Assembly (NCBI GenBank): GCA_050433985.1
Contig: JBNPWE010000035.1
Coordinates: forward strand, 1-19,027
From: JACIYW01 sp014359745
GTDB taxonomy: Bacteria; Pseudomonadota; Alphaproteobacteria; Rhodobacterales; Rhodobacteraceae
Length of the DNA stretch: 19,027 nucleotides
Direction of reading: 5' to 3'
Shown here: in pieces, positions 13,658 to 19,027 of the stretch
Numbering within the stretch: position 1 is the stretch's first letter
Layout of the letters: each line of letters starts with the position of its first letter
The notes under the pieces: generated by a model
Seen by the model: the letters and a program-made list of their open reading frames with translations, nothing else
Databases searched by the model: none
What the model was told of the DNA's origin: nothing
Translations under genes and position numbers: made by a program

Positions 13658-15154
13658 ATGGCGTTCGAGGCATTCCGCCAGAGGCTGGGATCCATCATCG
13701 GCGGGTTCGATGCCGCACAAGCCCATCGTCGCCTACGCGGGTTTCGCGCCAGCCGCGCCCATGTGAACACGCTGATCGCCGCCTCGGGCGACACGATCAC
13801 CGCCCGCGCGCGCTGGCTGGTGCGCAACAACGGCTATGCCGCAAACGCGGTGGAAAGCTTCGCCAGCAATGTCGTTGGCGATGGCATCAAGCCTTCGTCG
13901 ACCATCGCCGATGCCGCCAAGAAGGAAGAGCTGCAGGCGTTGTGGCTCGCGTGGACCGATGATGCCGATGCAGAAGGGCTGACCGACTTCTACGGGTTGC
14001 AGCGCCGGGCGGCCCGCGAGGTCTTCCTGTCGGGCGAGGTGTTCCTCCGCATCCGGCCGCGCCGGGTCGAGGATGGGCTGACAGTGCCCCTGCAATTGCA
14101 GATGTTGCCTGCGGAAATGCTGCCGCTCGACATGAACCGTACCCTGCCCGGTGCCGGGCTGATCCGGCAGGGGATCGAGTTCGACGGCATTGGCCGCCGC
14201 GTGGCCTATCACTTCCTGCGCCGTCACCCGGGCGATCTGACCGATCCCGGCCTCACAGGGGAAACCGTCCGCGTTCCGGCTGGCGATGTCATCCATGTGC
14301 TGGACCCGGTCGAGGCTGGCCAACTGCGCGGCGTGTCGCGGTTTGCCGCTGCCATCGTGAAGCTGTTCACCCTCGACCTCTACGATGACGCCGAGTTGGA
14401 ACGGAAAAAGATCGCGGCGATGTTTGCGATGTTCATCACCTCGCCCGCCCCGGAAACCCCGCTGGAACCGACCGAGGAGGATCTGGAGGTCGAACCCGGC
14501 CAAGTGGTGCGGCTCGATCCCGGCGAGGATGTCTCGACCCCGGCAACACCAGACTCCGGCGGCACCTATGAGCCGTTCCAGTACCGGACCTTGCTGCAGA
14601 TCGCAGCCGCGCTGGGCGTGCCCTATGGGTACCTCACCGGCGACACGGCAAAGGGCAACTTTTCCAACACGCGGATTTCCCTGATCGAGTTCCGCCGCCG
14701 CATCTCGGCCTGGCAGCACGGCGTGCTGGTTTATCAGCTTTGCCGTGCGGTCTGGGTGCGCTGGATGGACACAGCCGTGCTGTCGGGCGCGCTGGACCTG
14801 CCGGGCTATGACAGCCAGCGGCGGCAATATCAGGCCTGCGCCTGGTTGCCCACGAAATGGGACTGGATCGACCCGATGAAGGATGCTTCGGCCGAGATCC
14901 TGCAGATCGAAGCCGGGCTGAAATCGCGCACGCAGGCGCTGGCGGAGCGCGGCTATGACGCCGAACAGGTCGACCGGGAAATCGCTGCAGAGCGAAAACG
15001 CGAGTTGGCGCTGGGCCTCGACTTCCGGCGGCCGGGGTCGCCTGCGCAGGGGCCGGGCGAAGGTGGGGCGAAAGACGCGGAGCAGGACAGCGCCAAGGAT
15101 GACGAGGCTGACGACGACGCCGACGAAAAACCCGACGCATCGGAGGGCGCATGA
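13658..15154 (+). CDS. Phage portal protein, lambda GpB family
   Basis: 498 residues, normal for lambda-type portals. Diagnostic segments: the N-terminal RASRAHVNTLIAASGDTITA followed by RARWLVRNNGYAANAVESFA (about 30-75), the central VPAGDVIHVLDPVEAGQLRG (about 205-225), LDLYDDAELERKKIAAMF, and the C-terminal PYGYLTGDTAKGNFSNTRIS and SLIEFRRRI segments (about 325-350). The dodecameric ring forms the DNA channel and nucleates the procapsid. The last 40 residues are very acidic and low in complexity, as often seen in portal tails. It starts 3 bp after gpW and its stop overlaps the protease start (ATGA). Confidence 0.95.
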   Translation: MAFEAFRQRLGSIIGGFDAAQAHRRLRGFRASRAHVNTLIAASGDTITARARWLVRNNGYAANAVESFASNVVGDGIKPSSTIADAAKKEELQALWLAWTDDADAEGLTDFYGLQRRAAREVFLSGEVFLRIRPRRVEDGLTVPLQLQMLPAEMLPLDMNRTLPGAGLIRQGIEFDGIGRRVAYHFLRRHPGDLTDPGLTGETVRVPAGDVIHVLDPVEAGQLRGVSRFAAAIVKLFTLDLYDDAELERKKIAAMFAMFITSPAPETPLEPTEEDLEVEPGQVVRLDPGEDVSTPATPDSGGTYEPFQYRTLLQIAAALGVPYGYLTGDTAKGNFSNTRISLIEFRRRISAWQHGVLVYQLCRAVWVRWMDTAVLSGALDLPGYDSQRRQYQACAWLPTKWDWIDPMKDASAEILQIEAGLKSRTQALAERGYDAEQVDREIAAERKRELALGLDFRRPGSPAQGPGEGGAKDAEQDSAKDDEADDDADEKPDASEGA

Positions 15155-16485
15155 TGCACCACGCACAGATCGCACAGCGCGCCTTCAACACGCCCTTGAT
15201 GGTCGATCCCGCCAAGGCGCTGGCCTTCCTGTCCGGGTTGGGTCCGCGCATCACCGGGCAGGAGATCACCTTCCATGGCGTCGATCTGCCCGCTGGCGAT
15301 ATCGACGTCGCTACCAGACCCGCTCGCGCCTCGCTGTTCGGCACTGACCTCGCGCAGCGCCACCAGCGCAACGGCAGTCAGCCCTTCGCCATGATCGACG
15401 GCATCGCGGTGATCGAAATCGCGGGCACACTTGTGCACCGGGGCGCATGGATCGGGCAGTCTTCTGGGCTGACCTCCTATGAGGGGATCGCTGCCCAGCT
15501 GCAGGCGGCGCTCAGCGATCCCGGCGTGCGGGGCATTGCGCTGGACATCGACAGCTTCGGTGGCGAGGTGGCCGGGGCCTTTGATCTGGCAGATCGTATC
15601 CGCGCCGCCCGGGCGCAGAAGCCCATCCACGCCTTTGTCGCCGAACATGCGCTCTCTGCTGGCTATGTCCTGGCCTCCCAGGCGAACCGGATCACCCTGC
15701 CACGCACCGGGGCGGTGGGCAGCATCGGCGTGGTGGCCCTGCACACTGACATGAGCGGGGCGCTGGATCAGAAGGGCATCGCGGTCACCCTGATCCATGC
15801 GGGCGCGCACAAGGTCGACGCAAACCCCTACCAGCCGCTGCCCGACACCGTGCACGACCAGATGCAGCGCGAGTTGGAGGTTGTCCGCTTTCTCTTCGCG
15901 GAAACCGTCGCCGCCGGTCGCGGGGATCGCCTGACACACGCCGCAGCGCTGGCCACGGAAGCGGTCGTGTTTCGCGGGGCCGATGCCATCGCCGCAGGTC
16001 TGGCCGACGATCTCGCCGACCCCGTCACCGCTTTCCACGCTTTCGCCGCCGCCCCGCGCGGCACCACTTCCCCCAGCAGAAAGGGTCCACAGATGACCAC
16101 CACGCCCACCGACACCTCGAACCCGGCGCCGGTTGCCGATGCAGCTGCCAATCCCCCTACGGCAACGGTATCACCGGCCACGCCCGAACCGCCCGTGAAC
16201 GCTGCAGCACCTGACACCGCCGCCATGACCGCCGACGCCGTGCGTGCCGAAGCCGCCGAGGTGGCGCAGGTCTGCGCACAGGCCGCCCGGTTGGGCGTGA
16301 CCATCGACGCGGCCGATGCTGTCACGAAGGGTCTCAAACCCGAAGCCCTGCGCACCCGCGTGCTCGCCGATCTCGCCGCCCGCAGCGATGCGGCGGGCAT
16401 CATCGCCACCGCCCCGGCCGCCGCGGCCAAGGAAAGCCCCATCGTGGCCGCTGCCAAGAAAACCGCGACCGACGCCAAGCGCTGA
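15151..16485 (+). CDS. S49-family prohead protease with C-terminal scaffold (GpC-like)
   Basis: 444 residues. The N-terminal about 300 residues are a ClpP/SppA-type serine protease: IAGTLVHRG (90-98), ALDIDSFGGEVAGAF (130-144), the nucleophile S169 in HALSAGYVLAS, TGAVGSIGVVALHTDMSGAL (186-205) and the likely general base K221 in GAHKVDANPY. From about 310 the composition changes to a threonine/alanine/proline-rich region and then a helical, alanine-rich tail, typical of a scaffold. In lambda, gpC is made with the scaffold Nu3 from an internal start of the same frame, and an equivalent start is visible at 16093. GGAGGG lies just before the start, which overlaps the portal stop. An ATGATG leaves the first codon uncertain by one. 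Confidence 0.94.
   Translation: MMHHAQIAQRAFNTPLMVDPAKALAFLSGLGPRITGQEITFHGVDLPAGDIDVATRPARASLFGTDLAQRHQRNGSQPFAMIDGIAVIEIAGTLVHRGAWIGQSSGLTSYEGIAAQLQAALSDPGVRGIALDIDSFGGEVAGAFDLADRIRAARAQKPIHAFVAEHALSAGYVLASQANRITLPRTGAVGSIGVVALHTDMSGALDQKGIAVTLIHAGAHKVDANPYQPLPDTVHDQMQRELEVVRFLFAETVAAGRGDRLTHAAALATEAVVFRGADAIAAGLADDLADPVTAFHAFAAAPRGTTSPSRKGPQMTTTPTDTSNPAPVADAAANPPTATVSPATPEPPVNAAAPDTAAMTADAVRAEAAEVAQVCAQAARLGVTIDAADAVTKGLKPEALRTRVLADLAARSDAAGIIATAPAAAAKESPIVAAAKKTATDAKR
16093..16485 (+). CDS. Possible in-frame internal scaffold protein (Nu3-like)
   Basis: Within the protease gene, in the same frame, an ATG at 16093 (codon 315) follows AAAGGG with 7 bases between, a good ribosome site. Translation from it gives 130 residues: a low-complexity start (MTTTPTDTSNPAPV), then a helical alanine-rich region including EAAEVAQVCAQAARLGVTID and a basic end. 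This copies the lambda C/Nu3 arrangement, where the shared C-terminal part alone acts as scaffold for the procapsid. Position, frame and ribosome site are seen; actual use is inferred. Confidence 0.6.
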   Translation: MTTTPTDTSNPAPVADAAANPPTATVSPATPEPPVNAAAPDTAAMTADAVRAEAAEVAQVCAQAARLGVTIDAADAVTKGLKPEALRTRVLADLAARSDAAGIIATAPAAAAKESPIVAAAKKTATDAKR

Positions 16486-16537
16486 TCCGCGCCGCCAACC
16501 CCACCTTCCCCATTCCCACCAACATGGAGACTGACCA

Positions 16538-16918
16538 ATGCCCGTCCTGACGGAACCGCCCAGCATGGGCGATGTCCTCAAATACGAGGTCAACCCGAAC
16601 TACACCCGCGAGGTGGTCACTCTGCTCGCGGGCACGCCCTATCCGGTCGGCTCGGTGCTGGGGAAGATCACGGCCAGCGGCAAATACACCCTGTCACCCG
16701 CGACCGGGACGGATGGGTCGCAGGTCGCCAGCGCCGTGCTGCTCTATGCCGTCGATGCCACACTGGCAGATGCGGTCGGCATCGTTGTGGAGCGCGGCCC
16801 CGCGATCGTCTCGCGTGCGGGCCTCGCCTATGACGGCACAGTCGATGACGGCACCAAAATTACCGCCAAACTCGCCCAGCTGGCCGCCGTCGGCATCATC
16901 GCCCGCGACGGCGTCTGA
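16538..16918 (+). CDS. Head decoration protein, lambda gpD family
   Basis: 126 residues, close to lambda gpD (110). It starts with a flexible MPVLTEPPSMGDVLKYEVNP, then shows the gpD-type core: VTLLAGTPYPVGSVLGKITA followed by SGKYTLSP (about 29-57), VLLYAVDATLADAVGIVVER (about 68-87) and a final IVSRAGLAYDG. Trimers of this protein cap and stabilise the expanded capsid. GGAG lies 8 bases before the start. It sits 52 bp after the protease/scaffold gene and 48 bp before the capsid gene, exactly as in lambda. Confidence 0.92.
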   Translation: MPVLTEPPSMGDVLKYEVNPNYTREVVTLLAGTPYPVGSVLGKITASGKYTLSPATGTDGSQVASAVLLYAVDATLADAVGIVVERGPAIVSRAGLAYDGTVDDGTKITAKLAQLAAVGIIARDGV

Positions 16919-16966
16919 CGCTGACCAGCCAGTCGCGCCCCTTCCCTCATTCCCCCGGAGCACCCC

Positions 16967-17989
16967 ATGACCCTCGTTCGCAATCCCTTTGACGCTGGCG
17001 GTTATTCGCTGGCCGAGATGACGCAGGCCATCAATATCCTGCCCAACCTCTACACCCGCCTTGGCCAGATCGGTCTGTTCCGCTTCGAGGGCGTCAGCCA
17101 GCGCTCGGTGATCATCGAGCAGTTCGAGGGCATCCTCAACCTGCTGCCTTCGGTGCCCCTCGGCGGTCCTGCCACCGTCGGCACCCGCGAGGGGCGGTCG
17201 ATGCGGTCCTTCGCCCTGCCGTGGATCCCGCATGACGACGTCATTCTGCCCGGCGACATTCAGGGCCAGCCGAGCTTGGGCGTCTTCGACGGTGCCGACC
17301 CGCTGGTCGAGGTGATGAACCGCAAGCTGCAGCTGATGCGCCGCAAGCATGCCCAGACCCGCGAATACATGGAGATGAATGCGCTCCGCGGCATCGTGAA
17401 GGATGGGGCCGGGACCACCCTCTACAATTACTTCACCGAATTCGGCCTGGCGCAGATCTCGGTGGACTTCCTGCTCGGCACTGCGGGGACCAACGTGCAG
17501 GGCAAGGTCCGCGAGGTGCTGCGGTCGATGGAGGACAACCTGCTTGGCGAAAGCATGACGGACGTCCACGCCCTCGTCAGCCGGGAATTCTTCGACAAGC
17601 TGATCGCGCATCCCAAAACAGAGGAGGCGTACAAGTTCTACGCCGCGACAGGCGCGCAGCCCCTGCGTCAGGACGTGCGCCGCAACTTCCCCTTCGCGGG
17701 CATCGTGTTCGAGGAATACGCGGGCACCGTCACCCTCTCCACCAAGGCCACCGAACGGCTGATCCCGGCCAGCGAAGGCATCGCCTTCCCGCTTGGCACC
17801 ATGGACACGTTCACCACCTATGGCGGCCCGGCGAACCTGCTGGAGGCGGCAAACACGCTCGGCCTGCCGCTTTATGCCCGCCAGCATCTGGATGAAAAGG
17901 GCCGCTGGATCGACCTGATGACCGAGGCCTCGATCCTGCCGGTCAACAAGCGGCCCCGCATCGCGATCCGCCTGCACAGCTCGAACTGA
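16967..17989 (+). CDS. Major capsid protein, lambda GpE family
   Basis: 340 residues (lambda gpE has 341). Recognisable segments include NPFDAGGYSLAEMTQAINIL and PNLYTRLGQIGLF at the N-terminus (about 6-38), VTLLAGTPYP-like segments being absent, TREGRSMRSFALPWIPHDD (about 73-91), a helical ADPLVEVMNRKLQLMRRKH, SMTDVHALVSREFFDKLIAH (about 197-216) and a C-terminal RPRIAIRLHSS. The fold is HK97-like; 415 copies of such a protein form a T=7 head in lambda. GGAG lies about 12 bases before the ATG. No long N-terminal delta domain is present, consistent with a separate scaffold. Confidence 0.95.
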   Translation: MTLVRNPFDAGGYSLAEMTQAINILPNLYTRLGQIGLFRFEGVSQRSVIIEQFEGILNLLPSVPLGGPATVGTREGRSMRSFALPWIPHDDVILPGDIQGQPSLGVFDGADPLVEVMNRKLQLMRRKHAQTREYMEMNALRGIVKDGAGTTLYNYFTEFGLAQISVDFLLGTAGTNVQGKVREVLRSMEDNLLGESMTDVHALVSREFFDKLIAHPKTEEAYKFYAATGAQPLRQDVRRNFPFAGIVFEEYAGTVTLSTKATERLIPASEGIAFPLGTMDTFTTYGGPANLLEAANTLGLPLYARQHLDEKGRWIDLMTEASILPVNKRPRIAIRLHSSN

Positions 17990-17995
17990 CGCGCC

Positions 17996-18310
17996 ATGAC
18001 CGTCTTTACTGCCGCCATGGACCGCATCTTCGCACATCCGTCGATGGCGGTGGCGGCGCTGTGGATCTCGGCCACCACCTCCGAGGAACGCCCGATCCGC
18101 GTCATCCGCCGCGCCCCGGATCGCATCACCGAATTCGGCGCTGGGCGCTTTGTCAGCGACACCATGATGGTGGACGTCCGCCTGTCCGACCTGCCAGACC
18201 TCCGCCCCGGCGATCTGATCGTGATCGGCACCGACAGCTTCACCATTCAGGGCGAACCCACCCGTGACCGCGAACGCCTGATCTGGTCACTGGACCTGCG
18301 GCCATCATGA
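17996..18310 (+). CDS. Head-tail joining protein, gpFII-like position
   Basis: 104 residues, beta-rich by appearance (PIRVIRRAPDRITEFGAGRF, then MMVDVRLSDLP, LRPGDLIVIGTDSFTIQGEP and a final LIWSLDLRPS). Similar small proteins following the capsid gene in lambdoid phages are head-tail connectors of the gpFII kind that cap the head completion ring and dock the tail. The identification rests on size, position and the pattern GDLIxIxxxxFTIxGEP. A separate gpFI homologue, which precedes FII in lambda, is absent. The gene starts 6 bp after the capsid stop and overlaps the next gene by 4 bp. Confidence 0.75.
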   Translation: MTVFTAAMDRIFAHPSMAVAALWISATTSEERPIRVIRRAPDRITEFGAGRFVSDTMMVDVRLSDLPDLRPGDLIVIGTDSFTIQGEPTRDRERLIWSLDLRPS

Positions 18311-18936
18311 AACTGAAAGTTCAGATACACCCCGACCTCGTCGCCTTGATGCAGGCGGAAATCGCAGCCGGTGAAAAGGCTGTCTCCACCGCCATGCGCG
18401 AGGCAGGCACCTCCCTGAAATCCGCCTGGCGCGGCCAGATCACCGGCGCGGGGCTTGGCACGCGACTGGGCAACTCCATCCGCCTCGCCAGCTTCCCCAA
18501 ATCCGGCGACAGTCTGAACGCGGCGGCGCTGGTCTGGTCCAAGGCCCCGGTGATCATCGGCGCGCATGACACGGGGCCGCTGATCAGGTCCAAGGATGGG
18601 TTTTGGCTGGCCATCCCCACCCCGGCCGCTGGGAAATCGTCACGCGGTGGCCGCATCACCCCCGGTGAATGGGAGCGCCGCACCGGGTTGCGGCTGCGGT
18701 TTGTCTTTCGCCGCCGGGGGCCGAGCCTTCTGGTGGCCGAGGGGCGGCTGAACACCAAGGGGCGCGCGGTGGCGTCCAGATCGAAAACCGGGCGCGGCGT
18801 GGCGACCGTGCCGATCTTCCTGCTGGTGCCGCAGGTCAAACTGCGCAAGCGGCTCGATCTGGCGCGGGATGCGGAGCGGGCGGTGGACGGGGTGCCGGGG
18901 CTGATCGTGGCGAAGTGGGTGGAAGGGAAGGTCTAG
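18307..18936 (+). CDS. DUF6441-type phage protein, in the position of lambda tail protein Z
   Basis: 209 residues. A helical N-terminal part (MKLKVQIHPDLVALMQAEIA, then EAGTSLKSAWRGQI) is followed by a mixed region and a basic C-terminal half (about 125-170). Such proteins follow the head-tail joining gene in many Rhodobacterales prophages; I recall the family as DUF6441. In lambda this slot holds gpZ (192 residues), which acts in tail completion, so an equivalent role is inferred, not shown. The stop TAG (18934-18936) lies inside the inverted repeat arm that starts at 18933. The true C-terminus could therefore be altered if the junction is artificial, though the length and ending look natural. 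Confidence 0.78.
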   Translation: MKLKVQIHPDLVALMQAEIAAGEKAVSTAMREAGTSLKSAWRGQITGAGLGTRLGNSIRLASFPKSGDSLNAAALVWSKAPVIIGAHDTGPLIRSKDGFWLAIPTPAAGKSSRGGRITPGEWERRTGLRLRFVFRRRGPSLLVAEGRLNTKGRAVASRSKTGRGVATVPIFLLVPQVKLRKRLDLARDAERAVDGVPGLIVAKWVEGKV

Positions 18937-19025
18937 TGTTCCACGCCTGACATAGGATTCCCAATCGCGCTCTGCGGTGGCATAATCGGCGGATGAGACG
19001 CTCCGACATTTGCCTTTACCTTGGC
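18933..19025 (-). repeat. Right arm of the 93-bp terminal inverted repeat (inverted RTX gene fragment)
   Basis: Exact reverse complement of bases 1-93. Read on the minus strand it encodes the same 30 residues as the start of the visible RTX frame, then runs straight into antisense of the last phage gene. Two extra bases (19026-19027) extend the copy beyond the left arm. It is thus a fragment of an RTX gene in opposite orientation, joined to phage DNA at CTAG. Confidence 0.95.
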
Positions 19026-19027
19026 CC

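Noticed and set aside
13733..15175. Long open frame on the minus strand opposite the portal gene (480 codons)
   Set aside because: It is a mirror of high-GC codon bias in the portal gene. The portal has clear family motifs and spacing within the operon, and the antisense product shows no domain.
16694..18037. Long minus-strand frame opposite the decoration and capsid genes (447 codons)
   Set aside because: Antisense shadow of two confidently identified genes. It spans their intergenic gap without its own ribosome site or recognisable protein.

Overview
The window reads as an alphaproteobacterial chromosome segment, most likely Rhodobacterales. This is inferred from the high GC of the phage part, the RTX/type I secretion protein, the IS types and several small phage families (DUF3489, DUF6900 and DUF6441 types, recognised from memory, not searched). 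No RNA gene or CRISPR array was seen.

Layout. (1) 3-2342: a 5'-truncated RTX (haemolysin-type calcium-binding) exoprotein of somewhat lower GC. (2) 2525-5031: a complete IS66-family element (tnpA, tnpB, tnpC, all leftward) with matching ends and an exact 8-bp target duplication. It is flanked by a solitary IS66-like end at 2490 and by a broken IS5-type transposase. (3) 5297-5891: about 600 bp with no convincing gene. It holds nine copies of the 8-mer GGAAKCCA, a possible promoter and a strong hairpin. (4) 5892-8970: three translationally coupled genes, two of them paralogous ParB-domain/DNA-methyltransferase fusions with different catalytic motifs (DPPY and SPPY). (5) 9019-10722: a leftward run of five small phage proteins, followed by a 52-residue single-pass membrane peptide. 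(6) 10851-18936: a rightward lambda-type head module in the order small terminase, GpA-type large terminase, gpW, portal, S49 protease with nested scaffold, gpD decoration protein, gpE capsid, head-tail joining protein, and a protein in the position of lambda Z.

The head genes would package DNA (terminase), form the procapsid (portal, protease/scaffold, capsid, decoration protein) and close the head-tail junction. The two methyltransferases would modify phage or host DNA. No restriction enzyme, integrase, repressor, tail or lysis gene is present, so only part of a prophage is in view.

The most striking global feature is a perfect 93-bp inverted repeat formed by the two ends of the window. 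The RTX coding sequence at 1-93 reappears in reverse orientation at 18933-19025, fused directly to the stop codon of the last phage gene. This is either a real rearrangement around an inverted repeat or an assembly/amplification chimera; the sequence alone cannot decide.
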